The notes below the pieces were generated by a model that did no database searches, was not told the origin of the DNA, and was given only the letters and a program-made list of their open reading frames with translations. The translations under genes and the position numbers were made by a program. From Borborobacter arsenicus (lineage in GTDB: Bacteria > Pseudomonadota > Alphaproteobacteria > Rhizobiales > Rhizobiaceae): a stretch of 64,000 nucleotides of DNA. The stretch spans positions 1 to 64,000 of the forward strand of contig NZ_RKST01000008.1 in NCBI RefSeq assembly GCF_003934165.1, written 5' to 3'. The stretch's first letter is position 1. The number at the start of each line of letters is the position of its first letter. Of the stretch, positions 53,401 through 61,010 are shown piece by piece.

Positions 53401-54781
53401 GCACCATGCGTGCCGGATCGACATCATCTATTCCGAAGCTGAGCGGGAAGTGCGCCGCAACCTCGAGGGCAAGTGGGTCGAGCATGACCGCCTGATGGCG
53501 CGCATGGCGGAGATCATCCGTAAATACGGGCTCGACGGCTTGCCGCTCGATGATGTGCTTTCGCGCTCCATCGGTGTGGCACGGCGGGTTGAGAAGGGTG
53601 AAGCGTTCCATATCGCTCATAATGATGCTGTGCTGGAAGCGCAGGCGACTGCATCTGAATCGGTCGGGGAGATCATCACCTCGATCCCCTTCAGTAACCA
53701 CTACGAATACACGGCCAGCTATAACGATTTCGGGCATACCGACGATAACGGCCACTTCTGGCGGCAAATGGATTTCCTGACGCCGGAGCTGCTGCGCATC
53801 CTGAAGCCCGGCCGGCTTGCCTGCATCCACGTAAAGGACCGCGTGCTGTTCGGCTCGGTGACCGGGCAGGGCGTGCCGACCGTCTCGCCTTTCCATGCTG
53901 AGGCGATATTCCACTACCTCAAGCACGGCTTCCAGTATGTCGGCATGATCACCATCGCCACGGACGTGGTGAAGGAAAACAACCAGACCTACCGCCTGAC
54001 CTATTCCGAGATGATGAAAGACGCCACCAAGATGGGCGTCGGCTGTCCGGAATATGTGCTGCTGTTCCGCAGGCCGCAGAGCGATCTTTCCCGCGGCTAT
54101 GCCGACGAGCCTGTCGTTCACGACAAGCCATTGGTGATTGCCGCCGATGGTTCGCATGAGCGCTGGACCGATGGTGACCGGCGCGCCCAGGTGCCGGATA
54201 GCGGCTACACGCTGGCGCGCTGGCAGCTCGATGCACATGCATTCTGGCCGTCTTCCGGCGACAGGCTGCTGACCACCGATGAACTGGTCAGGCTCGGCCC
54301 AAAGCCGTTGCGGGCGCTGTTCCAGAAGCTTTCCGAAGACGCGATCTACGATTTCCAGATGCATGTGAAGCTTGGCGAAGAGCTTGCCGCGCGCGATGCA
54401 CTGTCGAAAACCTACATGACGCTCGATCCGCCTTCGAAAGACGGCGGCATCTGGACGGACGTGGTGCGCATGCGCACGCTCAACGGCGAGCAGGCCTTCC
54501 AGAACCTCGAAAAGCACGTCTGCCCGCTCCAGTTCGATATCGTTGACCGGCTGATTGACCGCTATTCGAACAAGGGCGACGTCATCTACGACCCGTTCGG
54601 CGGGCTGATGACGGTGCCCTATCGAGCGATCCTGAAAGGCCGGCGCGGGCAGGCCTCCGAGCTTTCCGAAACCTATTTCCGCGATGGTCTGCGCTACTGC
54701 CAGAAGGCAGAAGCCAAGATGGCAGTGCCCTCGATGTTCGACCTGTTGGGCATCGAAGCTGATCTCGAGGCCGCCGAATGA
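50483..54781 (+). CDS. ParB-like / MT-A70 methylase / helicase / N4-N6 methylase fusion
   Basis: 1432 aa, the largest gene here. Residues about 5-100 are a ParB/Srx-like domain (DGKILDGRNRFAAC at 39-52). Residues about 215-390 are an MT-A70-type adenine methylase with DPPW at 225-228 and FLWATNPMLLDGLRVMQAWG. A low-complexity linker (about 390-480) follows. Residues about 620-1040 are an SF2 helicase of phage type, but the P-loop reads FGLHKT (667-672) instead of G-x-G-K-T and the DEAx/SAT part is missing at LDDGVMD (756-762). Residues about 1060-1410 form a second methylase: SIPF (1067-1070) takes the place of the catalytic S/D-PPF motif and DPFGG (1370-1374) is motif I. Overlaps both neighbours. 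Confidence 0.85.
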   Translation: MMQAHPLAELFPMLPDAEIRELADDIVTFGQRVPIVLLDGKILDGRNRFAACQFADVEPIFVTYDGDDPLNFVLSHNLHRRHLTDSQRAMVAARIVDWETGLNQHSGGAHVPAHKAAERLSISERAVKAARRIHEHGSSELVDAIRDGRLSVKTGETLSHLERDAQREVLEREQREIIARAKELRAERQRVRHGERLENMRRIAGEGAQAAPGKVGALYPVIYADPPWQFGVRSEVTGREKSPENHYPTMPTTEICGLLAQIGGVAARDAVLFLWATNPMLLDGLRVMQAWGFTYVHHWIWDKEVAGTGYWGRDRHELLLIGRRGDVASPLPGSQPETVYRERKGKHSVKPDYFAEQIERLYPAVPRIELFCRSPRPGWDVWGFESGDAAGADSGRSLGRPLAARGSDKAAVENPEAKASEDNGATVKAIEVPSDSMAGEVSRAHGPDHAGGTPPPIRRDDVERRGSDTCERAAAESGVTAGETAPLIPVDLRPSGDHATELTIGGMRKNGSGRLCFRKDDDGFSWSYDLDLKGLVACCGPFRATPDFESSVTEALQFAQRTLQGWAERPQDSVTTDKHRAAARGGAKWCADKLAEFGLGEVPALNAPLVHPVEDPYLDFLRAKMQLAKADGFDVAPDDINPAGAPHCKAIVRWALKGGCRAIFASFGLHKTFMQIELMRLIGRFAPGLRLIVIPLGVRHEFMAEADERFTGDCAVRLKFIRSNAEIDGDDAIYLTNYETILAGKIDLSRFIAATLDDGVMDTGQALTRFFQRNSEKAGDLTLFPHKEDEFWLWVHSWAVFLQSPADLGFPDDGYVLPELTVNWHEVPIDHSTAGYDRDGQGLLIRNTALGVTQASAAKRDSLPARIARMAELIAEDPDAHRVLWHDLEDERRAIEAAVPGVRSIYGSQSLELNEAAAIGFKDGRFKDLATKPEMSGAGNNFQKHCHWAIFVGIGFKFHDFIQAVHRIVRFGQHHACRIDIIYSEAEREVRRNLEGKWVEHDRLMARMAEIIRKYGLDGLPLDDVLSRSIGVARRVEKGEAFHIAHNDAVLEAQATASESVGEIITSIPFSNHYEYTASYNDFGHTDDNGHFWRQMDFLTPELLRILKPGRLACIHVKDRVLFGSVTGQGVPTVSPFHAEAIFHYLKHGFQYVGMITIATDVVKENNQTYRLTYSEMMKDATKMGVGCPEYVLLFRRPQSDLSRGYADEPVVHDKPLVIAADGSHERWTDGDRRAQVPDSGYTLARWQLDAHAFWPSSGDRLLTTDELVRLGPKPLRALFQKLSEDAIYDFQMHVKLGEELAARDALSKTYMTLDPPSKDGGIWTDVVRMRTLNGEQAFQNLEKHVCPLQFDIVDRLIDRYSNKGDVIYDPFGGLMTVPYRAILKGRRGQASELSETYFRDGLRYCQKAEAKMAVPSMFDLLGIEADLEAAE

Positions 54782-55068
54782 CGGCGCGCCCCGACTTCTC
54801 TCCTGCCATGCTGGCCTTCTTCCTGCGGGCGCGGGCGCACCATGCCCATGCCTGCAAACCCGCACGCTGTGGCATGCAGGCGACGGTGAAGCGGCTGAAG
54901 GCCGAATGGCGGCGGCTCGCGAAACTGACCATTAACCAGATCGATCTTGCCTGGATGGGCAGGTTGAACCGGGCAGAGCCTCGGGCCGCGCTGTGGGCGG
55001 TGCTCGGTCAATTCCCGGCTGACCACGGATTCCTGCTTTCCGACGATGGAGGGCAGCAGCGTGGCTGA
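54778..55068 (+). CDS. Hypothetical phage protein
   Basis: 96 aa, start overlapping the fusion-gene stop (ATGA). Basic and helical: ATVKRLKAEWRRLAKLTINQ then IDLAWMGRLNRAEPRAALWA. No family recognised; might be nucleic-acid binding. Confidence 0.6.
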   Translation: MTARPDFSPAMLAFFLRARAHHAHACKPARCGMQATVKRLKAEWRRLAKLTINQIDLAWMGRLNRAEPRAALWAVLGQFPADHGFLLSDDGGQQRG

Positions 55069-55360
55069 GATCGATCACCGCCAGTTCGCCCAGGCCTTTG
55101 CCGCTCGACTTTCCGAGATCGGCTATTCGCTCGGCCGGGCTGCCGAGAAATGGCCCGACACCAACAAGGCGATGCTCTCGCGCGCCACCACCGGCAAGCC
55201 GATCTCGGCCGGCAATTTCCTGCTGCTTTGCCAGCTTGCCGGGCTTGACCCGTTCGACTTCCTCGACACCGGCAAGCATCGCCGCGTCACCATAAAAACC
55301 ATTCTAAATCAGTCTGTTACAGCAGCAGCCAAACGTGAAACATCGGAGTGTCCATCATGA
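55061..55360 (+). CDS. Small phage HTH protein
   Basis: 99 aa from a GTG at 55061 with GGAGG seven bases upstream. FAARLSEIGYSLGRAAEKWP then DTNKAMLSRATTGKPISAGN and LLLCQLAGLDPFDFLD is an XRE-like helix-turn-helix. It might regulate within the early operon. Overlaps the previous stop by eight bases and the next start by four. Confidence 0.7.
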   Translation: MAEIDHRQFAQAFAARLSEIGYSLGRAAEKWPDTNKAMLSRATTGKPISAGNFLLLCQLAGLDPFDFLDTGKHRRVTIKTILNQSVTAAAKRETSECPS

Positions 55361-55845
55361 TCCGCGCGCTCATCCTGCGGCTTGCGCCGCGTCTCATTGC
55401 CTTGTCGGAGAGGCGTCCGCCTGATGTGGTGATTGGCTCGCCGGATGATCCTTATCTCCGGCGCTGGTGGCTGATTCCGCGCAACCGCGTGTTCAACATC
55501 TATCTCCACCACTTCATGCGCTCGGACGATGACCGGGCCCTTCATGATCATCCATGGTGGAACCTCTCCATTCTGCTGCGCGGCCGCTATGTCGAGCACA
55601 CGATCTCGGCCGGCGGCATCAATGTGCGCACGGAACGCCATGCCGGCGAGCGCAAATTCCGGTTCGCCTCTGCCGCGCATCGGATCGAGCTTGTCGACGG
55701 GCCGTGCTGGACGCTGTTCATCACCGGGCCGACGCTGCGCAGCTGGGGCTTCCACTGCCCGCGCGGCTGGGTGCACTGGAAGGAATTCACCAAGCCTGAG
55801 AATCCCGGCGAGATCGGGCGCGGCTGCGGGGAGTTCGACCGGTGA
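55357..55845 (+). CDS. Cupin-like phage protein
   Basis: 162 aa. YLHHFMRSDDDRALHDHPWW then NLSILLRGRYVEHT holds the H-x-H pattern of a cupin beta-barrel, with Glu at the position expected for a metal ligand, and SWGFHCPRGWVHWKEF holds the last His. Probably binds a metal. Related proteins occur in rhizobial phages (recollection); reaction unknown. Confidence 0.7.
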   Translation: MIRALILRLAPRLIALSERRPPDVVIGSPDDPYLRRWWLIPRNRVFNIYLHHFMRSDDDRALHDHPWWNLSILLRGRYVEHTISAGGINVRTERHAGERKFRFASAAHRIELVDGPCWTLFITGPTLRSWGFHCPRGWVHWKEFTKPENPGEIGRGCGEFDR

Positions 55846-56087
55846 AGGCGTCGGATATCGGCAGGGCGCAGAAGCTCGCATCTGAACTGGCGCAAAACAT
55901 CACCATGCGCGACCGGCTTGCTGCCGGCGACACGCTGACGCTGGCGATCGGGCAGGGCGGCAACCAGGCTGTCATCGTGCTTTCGACGAACTATCTGGCC
56001 AGCATCCGCGCCGACCTCGTTGCCGCGTTCGACAAGCGCATTGCCGACGATAGGGCTGGCTTGGCCGAGCTGGGGGTGGAGCCGTGA
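55842..56087 (+). CDS. Hypothetical phage protein
   Basis: 81 aa, GTG start overlapping the previous stop. Sequence includes RAQKLASELAQNITMRDRLA and AVIVLSTNYLASIRADLVAA. Helix-strand pattern, no family recognised. Confidence 0.6.
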   Translation: MKASDIGRAQKLASELAQNITMRDRLAAGDTLTLAIGQGGNQAVIVLSTNYLASIRADLVAAFDKRIADDRAGLAELGVEP

Positions 56088-56578
56088 GCGAACCTGCCCT
56101 GCGCCAACTCGACAAAGGCCTGCCGCGCATCTCGATGTATCTGCCCGAGAAGGTCGTTGCTGCGGTCACGCCCAAGCCTGTGCCGGTGCAAAAACCGGTC
56201 CATCCGGCGCGCGAACTGCGGCTGCTGCTTGCCGACGCGCGGGCAGATCGCGAGGCGGCGGCGCGGCTTCTGGCTGAGGCGCGGGTGGAAGCGCAGACCA
56301 TCATTGACCAGGCGAGGGCCCGTGCCGGCGCTGCCAATGACGATGCTCCGCTGCCATGTGTCGCCGACATTCAGCGCAAGGTAGCCGAGCGCCACGGGTT
56401 CAGCGTGGCGACGTTGCTCGGGGCGGGGCGCAGCGAGGCGCTGGTTGTGGCTCGCTATGAGGCGATAGCGCTGGCGCATGCGGCGCGGCCCGACCTTTCT
56501 TCCGCCGCGCTGGGGCGGCTGTTCCGGCGTGACCACACCATCATCCTGCGGGCGCTGAAAAAGACGGGGGCGCGGTGA
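56084..56578 (+). CDS. DnaA domain-IV-like DNA-binding protein (phage)
   Basis: 164 aa. The C-terminal third, residues about 95-160, follows DnaA domain IV: IQRKVAERHGFSVATLLGAG, then ALVVARYEAIALAHAARPDL, and LGRLFRRDHTIILRALKK, which carries the R-D-H-T signature. No AAA+ ATPase domain; the N-terminus is an Ala/Arg-rich helix. It could bind DnaA boxes and help or hinder host DnaA. Upstream and downstream genes overlap by four bases. Confidence 0.85.
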   Translation: MSEPALRQLDKGLPRISMYLPEKVVAAVTPKPVPVQKPVHPARELRLLLADARADREAAARLLAEARVEAQTIIDQARARAGAANDDAPLPCVADIQRKVAERHGFSVATLLGAGRSEALVVARYEAIALAHAARPDLSSAALGRLFRRDHTIILRALKKTGAR

Positions 56579-58593
56579 TGAAGCCAATGCAGCTCTCTCC
56601 TGGCTTCGATCTCGACAACCGCATCACCGTCGTTCTGTTCGCTGGCCTGGGCGGCGGCTGCGATGGGCTGGAGGCGGCGGGCTTTCCGGTCCACGTCGCA
56701 ATCAATCACGATCCTGTCGCCGTCGCCATCCATAAGGCGCGGCATCCGCACACGCGCCACCTGCAATGCGACGTGTTCGAAGCGGACCCATATGAAGTGT
56801 GCGCCGGCCGCGGGGTGAGGGTGCTGCACGCCTCGCCCGACTGCACCCATTTTTCCGTCGCCAAGGGCGGCAAGCCGGTTTCGAAGCGCCGCCGATCGCT
56901 CGCCTGGATCATCTGCCGATGGGCCGGCACCGTTCGGCCCGAAACCATCACGATGGAAAACGTGCAGGAAATCCAGACCTGGGGACCGCTGATCGCCAAG
57001 CGCGACAAGGCAACCGGGCGGGTGATGCGGCTTGATGGTTCGGTCGCGGCAAAGGGCGAGCGTGTGCCGGTGCAGGATCAATGGCTGGTGCCGGATCCTC
57101 GGCATAAGGGCCGCATCTGGCGCGCCTGGCTGAAGCACCTGACTGGGCTCGGCTACAGTTTCGACCACCGCGTGCTGGTCTGCGCGGATTATGGCGTGCC
57201 GACGATCCGCAAGCGCTTTTTCGGGGTAGCGCAGGCTGATGGCCGCCCGATCGTCTGGCGTGAGCGCACGCATGCGCCGCGCGCAAAAGCGCGCAAGCTG
57301 AAGCTCAAGCCATGGGTCGGCATGCACACCTGCATCGACTGGTCAAAGCCTGTGCGCTCAATCTTCGGGCGGGCGAAGGACTTGGCGGCTGCCACCATGC
57401 GCCGAACGGCGCGCGGCCTGATGCGCCATGTCATCACCGCCGCGAAGCCGTTCATCGTGCCGATCACGCATTCCGGTGACGACAGGGTTTACTCGATCGA
57501 CGATCCTGCCCGCACCTTTACAACGGCGCATCGCGGCGAAATGAGCCTGGTCGTGCCGTCATTCGGCGTCATGCGCAATTCGCGCGAGCCGACCTATGCT
57601 GCCAACGATCCGGCACATGCCTTCACGGCCGGCGGTGCCAGCCATGCCCTCGTCGAGGCCAGCATTGCGCCATTCACAGCTGGTGCCGGCGGACGCGCGG
57701 CGCAATCCAGCGAAAGGCACATTGCGGAGCCTGCTGGCAGCCAGACCACGAAGGAAGACCGCGTGCTTGTCGCTGCTAGCCTTGTGCGGACGGATCAGCA
57801 TAGCGCTGCCGATCGCAACGGCGTGCATGATCTTGGTGAGCCGATCAACACACTGCACACTTCGTCCAGCATGGCGATGGTGGCCGCGACCATGGTGCAG
57901 TCGGGCTATGGCGAGCGGGAGGGGCAAGCGCCGCGCGTGCTCGACATCGAGGAGCCTGCCGGAACACAGGTGGCGGGTGGATCGAAAGCGGCGGTGGTCG
58001 CGGCCTTCATGGCGCAGCATAACAACGACAGCCGCCGCATCGGTGGCGTCAATCCTGGGCGGCCAGTCGATGAACCGCTCTCGGCCATAACGACGACGGG
58101 ATCACAACAGGGTCTTGTCGCCGCGTCGATGCTTGCGCTGCGCGGCACCAATAAAGATGGCCGCGACATCGCCGATCCGGCGGCGTCGTTCTGCGCCGGC
58201 GGCAATCATGCCGGGCTGATCCTCGCCTTCCTCCAGCACTATTATTCGAACGGCAAGACCGACGACGACATTACGTCGCCGCTCGGTGCGCTGACGGCCA
58301 AGGCCCGGCACGGACTGGTGACGGTCACTGTCCGCGGTGTCGATTACGTCATCACCGATGTCGGCATGCGCATGGTCGAGCCGGAAGAGGGTGCCGCCGC
58401 GCACGGTTTCAAGCCCGGCTGCCTCGATCACCTGATCACTGTCTGGGATGAGCGCAAGAGCCGCATGGTCACCCGTAAGCTCAACAAGACTGAGAAGTAT
58501 CACCTGGTCGGCAACAGCGTGCCGCCCTTCATGGTGCAGATGCTGGCCGAAGACAATGTCCGCCGCGAACTGGTGCTGGAGGCGGCGGAATGA
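56575..58593 (+). CDS. DNA (cytosine-5) methyltransferase with a repeat-bearing middle
   Basis: 672 aa. Motif I FAGLGGGCDG (22-31), catalytic Cys90 in ASPDCTHFS, motif VI ENV at 128-130, and VPTIRKRFFGVAQAD (motif VIII). Residues about 310-580 hold eight copies of a 35-40-residue unit with pattern [D/E]-P-x3-h-T-x(3-6)-LV-x-A, for example PAHAFTAGGASHALVEA. The C-terminus resumes methylase motifs (KYHLVGNSVPPFMVQMLAED). It may protect phage DNA against host restriction. Four-base overlaps at both ends. Confidence 0.9.
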   Translation: MMKPMQLSPGFDLDNRITVVLFAGLGGGCDGLEAAGFPVHVAINHDPVAVAIHKARHPHTRHLQCDVFEADPYEVCAGRGVRVLHASPDCTHFSVAKGGKPVSKRRRSLAWIICRWAGTVRPETITMENVQEIQTWGPLIAKRDKATGRVMRLDGSVAAKGERVPVQDQWLVPDPRHKGRIWRAWLKHLTGLGYSFDHRVLVCADYGVPTIRKRFFGVAQADGRPIVWRERTHAPRAKARKLKLKPWVGMHTCIDWSKPVRSIFGRAKDLAAATMRRTARGLMRHVITAAKPFIVPITHSGDDRVYSIDDPARTFTTAHRGEMSLVVPSFGVMRNSREPTYAANDPAHAFTAGGASHALVEASIAPFTAGAGGRAAQSSERHIAEPAGSQTTKEDRVLVAASLVRTDQHSAADRNGVHDLGEPINTLHTSSSMAMVAATMVQSGYGEREGQAPRVLDIEEPAGTQVAGGSKAAVVAAFMAQHNNDSRRIGGVNPGRPVDEPLSAITTTGSQQGLVAASMLALRGTNKDGRDIADPAASFCAGGNHAGLILAFLQHYYSNGKTDDDITSPLGALTAKARHGLVTVTVRGVDYVITDVGMRMVEPEEGAAAHGFKPGCLDHLITVWDERKSRMVTRKLNKTEKYHLVGNSVPPFMVQMLAEDNVRRELVLEAAE

Positions 58594-59120
58594 GGGACGA
58601 CGCCCGCCTTGCCCGCATTCGCGACCAGCTCGCGGCGATCGCGCCGGGACGATGGACCCAGGTCCATGACGGCGACGGCTGCTGCTTCCTTGAGGCGCGC
58701 ACGCGCACCGGCGACACATTGCCGATCGTGCGGTTCGATCCTGCCGCCAGCCAGGACGAAATCACCTTCGTCGCCGATGCTCCGGAAACGGTCCGCTTCC
58801 TGCTTGGGCTGGTCGACCGGGCAATTACCGCCGTGCGAGGCAGGGAGCCTCATCATCAGCCGGCGCGGGGCCTGCCGGCGACGGCCCGCAAGAACTATGC
58901 GGCCGAAGCGGCGATGCTGTGCAGCGAACCGGCATTCATGGCCTTCCTGCATGAGCGGCATGGGCTGGAAAAGCCGCTGACCGAAGAGAAGGTGGCGCAG
59001 CGCCTGCGCGGCCTACTCGGCGTCACCAGCCGGCGCGATCTCAATGACAATGACGACGCTGCCGAGCGCTGGCGCGTGATCCGCGGCGATTTCGATACAT
59101 GGAAGAGGACGGGGCGATGA
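58590..59120 (+). CDS. Hypothetical phage protein
   Basis: 176 aa. RIRDQLAAIAPGRWTQVHDG is the N-terminus; EKPLTEEKVAQRLRGLLGVT then SRRDLNDNDDAAERWRVIRG is helical. The first 80 residues look like a beta domain of a type seen in phage early genes. No family recognised. Overlaps the next gene by four bases. Confidence 0.6.
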   Translation: MRDDARLARIRDQLAAIAPGRWTQVHDGDGCCFLEARTRTGDTLPIVRFDPAASQDEITFVADAPETVRFLLGLVDRAITAVRGREPHHQPARGLPATARKNYAAEAAMLCSEPAFMAFLHERHGLEKPLTEEKVAQRLRGLLGVTSRRDLNDNDDAAERWRVIRGDFDTWKRTGR

Positions 59121-60361
59121 GCTGGAAAGCCTCTGCCTGGGCGAAAGAACAGCGGCTCGGCTCGCCGGCGGCGAAGTCGATATTGCTGTGCCTGGCCGAT
59201 TATGCGGATCCCGACAAGGCCGAGTGCTGGCCGAGCCAGACGCTGCTTGCCAGCGATGCCGAAGTCTCCGAGCGCACGGCGCGCGAATGGCTGCAGCGGC
59301 TGGAGGAATGGGGCCTCATCCAGCGCACTCGTCGCACGCGCTCCAGTGGCGCTCGTGCGTCCGACATGATCGTTCTCAACCTCGACGTCATGGTTCGTGA
59401 CGGCGCTGACAGATGCCGGGAAATCAAGGCTGGCGAGGGTGATGACGGTGAAAACCTACCGGCAAATTCTGCCGGTAGGTCCAACCGGCAACCAGACGCC
59501 GAACCTACCGGCAATCAGACGCATCCTACCGGCAACCAGTGCCGGGCCTATAAGGAAGAACCGTCCATAGAACCTCCCACTGGAACCTCTCAGAGTGCGC
59601 GCCAGGGCGCGCGAGAGAGTGCGGAAGATGGTTCGATGGAAGAAAACCCGAAAGCAGTCGAGCGTGCTTTCGAGCGGGCCTATCGCCAATGGCCGACCTC
59701 GATAGGCGATTCCCGGCCTGAGGCGCTGAAAGCCTGGTTTGCCCTCTCGCCGGATGAGCGGGAGGAGGCCGCGCTGGAGTGGGAGCGCTATGTCGCGGCC
59801 TGCAAGGCATCCGGCCGCAAACTGATCTGCGCCTATTCGAAATATCTCAGCGAAAAGCGCTGGACAGGCCTGCCGCCTCGCGAGGTCGAGGCCAAACCGG
59901 TGGTGCTGGAGGCGGCGCCCTTCGGGCCATTGTGGCAGGCGGCGCGGCTGAAGCAGCTGGTGACCGGGCCGAAGGTGATGCTCGCCGGCCTGACGCGGTT
60001 CGAACAGCAGCTGGTCGACGATGGCAAGGCGACTGCGGAGGCACTGTTTCGGGACAAGCAGCGCAAGTCCGGCTGGCCGCAGATCAACGCAATGCATGAT
60101 CGCGCATCGATGAGGCAGGGCGTTACCGTGTCGACGGCATTGGAACCGCTCGCGGCACTCATGGTGGCTGTGCCGGTCGGCTCGGAAACCTTCGAAGCGT
60201 GGCGGCTGGAGCATGAGTTGCGTGGCTGGCCATGGATACCGGATCCGGGGCGGCAACCGGTGGTCTACTTCCCGGCTGGCGGGCCGGAAGGACTGAGCGA
60301 TTTCGAGGCGGCGGTGCGAGGGCAGCATGAACATGACGATCGACAGGAAGCGGCTGAGTGA
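59117..60361 (+). CDS. O-like phage replication protein with N-terminal HTH
   Basis: 414 aa. The first 100 residues are a winged-helix of HTH_36 type, found in phage replication initiators: AKSILLCLADYADPDKAECW, SERTAREWLQRLEEWGLIQR. A polar linker (about 110-170) is encoded by the iteron array at 59455-59539. The C-terminal part (about 180-400) is helical. Layout matches lambda O: DNA-binding N-terminus and origin inside the gene. Start ATG overlaps the previous stop. Confidence 0.82.
   Translation: MSWKASAWAKEQRLGSPAAKSILLCLADYADPDKAECWPSQTLLASDAEVSERTAREWLQRLEEWGLIQRTRRTRSSGARASDMIVLNLDVMVRDGADRCREIKAGEGDDGENLPANSAGRSNRQPDAEPTGNQTHPTGNQCRAYKEEPSIEPPTGTSQSARQGARESAEDGSMEENPKAVERAFERAYRQWPTSIGDSRPEALKAWFALSPDEREEAALEWERYVAACKASGRKLICAYSKYLSEKRWTGLPPREVEAKPVVLEAAPFGPLWQAARLKQLVTGPKVMLAGLTRFEQQLVDDGKATAEALFRDKQRKSGWPQINAMHDRASMRQGVTVSTALEPLAALMVAVPVGSETFEAWRLEHELRGWPWIPDPGRQPVVYFPAGGPEGLSDFEAAVRGQHEHDDRQEAAE
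59455..59539 (+). other. Iteron array inside the replication gene (putative phage origin)
   Basis: Repeats of (C)CTACCGGCAA: a perfect 10-bp inverted pair CCTACCGGCA (59455-59464) / TGCCGGTAGG (59470-59479), then direct copies CCAACCGGCAACCAG (59481), CCTACCGGCAATCAG (59504) and CCTACCGGCAACCAG (59525), spaced 23 and 21 bases. They encode NLPANSAGRSNRQPDAEPTG and TGNQ repeats in the linker of the protein. Confidence 0.8.
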
Positions 60362-61010
60362 GAGTGATTATGTCTGGCTCGACAGAACTGGTGAGCCGAT
60401 CAATATCGATCGCGCCTGGCAGAAGTCGGATCAGCGAATCGCCCTGTCGCGTCGGCAGCAGGCGATGCTCGCAGCGGCCGGCATGGATGGACCGGAAGCA
60501 CGTTGGTATGTGCTTCAGGTGAAGCGCGGCCTCGATATTGTTGTGGATAAGGCTCTTGAGGACGCCAACATCGAACACTGGATGGCACAGGAAACCATCG
60601 TTGTAAGGCGGCGCGGACGCTACGGGGTAATGCGCCCGAAGGCGAAAACGGTGCCGTTCCTGCCCGGTTATATCTTCGTCAGGGTGGTGTGGTGCGGGCC
60701 TTGCTGGGATGCTCTCAGCGGCATCGATGGTGTCGCCAGTGTGCTTGGTGGCGCTGAGCGCCCCGCTCCAGTTCCGGCTGATAAGATGTTGAAATTGCGG
60801 GCCTATGTGGAGCATGACCCCGAGGCTATCAAGTCCATGCTGCGGGAGATCAATCCGGGCGACATGGTGAGTGTTGACGATGGTCCATTCGCTTCCTTCC
60901 CCGGTGAGGTGGTGGCTGTGGACGATCGGGGCAGGGCGCTGATCGAAGTGATGATCTTCGGCCGTGCTGTGTCGGTTGACCTTGAGCTTGCGCAGATCAG
61001 CAAAAGGTAA
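60327..61010 (+). CDS. NusG-like transcription elongation factor (phage)
   Basis: 227 aa. An N-terminal basic stretch precedes an NGN domain (about 58-150): ARWYVLQVKRGLDIVVDKAL, MRPKAKTVPFLPGYIFVRV and GIDGVASVLGGAERPAP. A KOW domain ends it: INPGDMVSVDDGPFASFPGE. Host NusG is encoded elsewhere, so this is a phage paralogue, perhaps an RfaH/ops- or Q-like antiterminator for the late operon (inference). Overlaps the replication gene by 35 bases. Confidence 0.88.
   Translation: MNMTIDRKRLSESDYVWLDRTGEPINIDRAWQKSDQRIALSRRQQAMLAAAGMDGPEARWYVLQVKRGLDIVVDKALEDANIEHWMAQETIVVRRRGRYGVMRPKAKTVPFLPGYIFVRVVWCGPCWDALSGIDGVASVLGGAERPAPVPADKMLKLRAYVEHDPEAIKSMLREINPGDMVSVDDGPFASFPGEVVAVDDRGRALIEVMIFGRAVSVDLELAQISKR
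60542..60550 (-). promoter_or_regulatory. Consensus DnaA box
   Basis: TGTGGATAA, that is TTATCCACA on the minus strand, a perfect 9-mer. One perfect site would not be rare in 64 kb, but it lies 1 kb from the iterons and 4 kb from the DnaA-like gene. It lies inside the NusG-like coding region. Confidence 0.4.

Noticed and set aside
52523-54865. 780-codon open frame antisense to the fusion methylase
   Set aside because: A shadow of high-GC codon use on the opposite strand; no family resemblance or ribosome-binding site. The same applies to the long frames opposite uvrA (25390-27945) and glnA (20671-22521).
59455-59539. Repeat array as a CRISPR
   Set aside because: Units are about 11-15 bases with no constant-length spacers, lie inside a coding region, and no cas genes are near; iterons explain it better.
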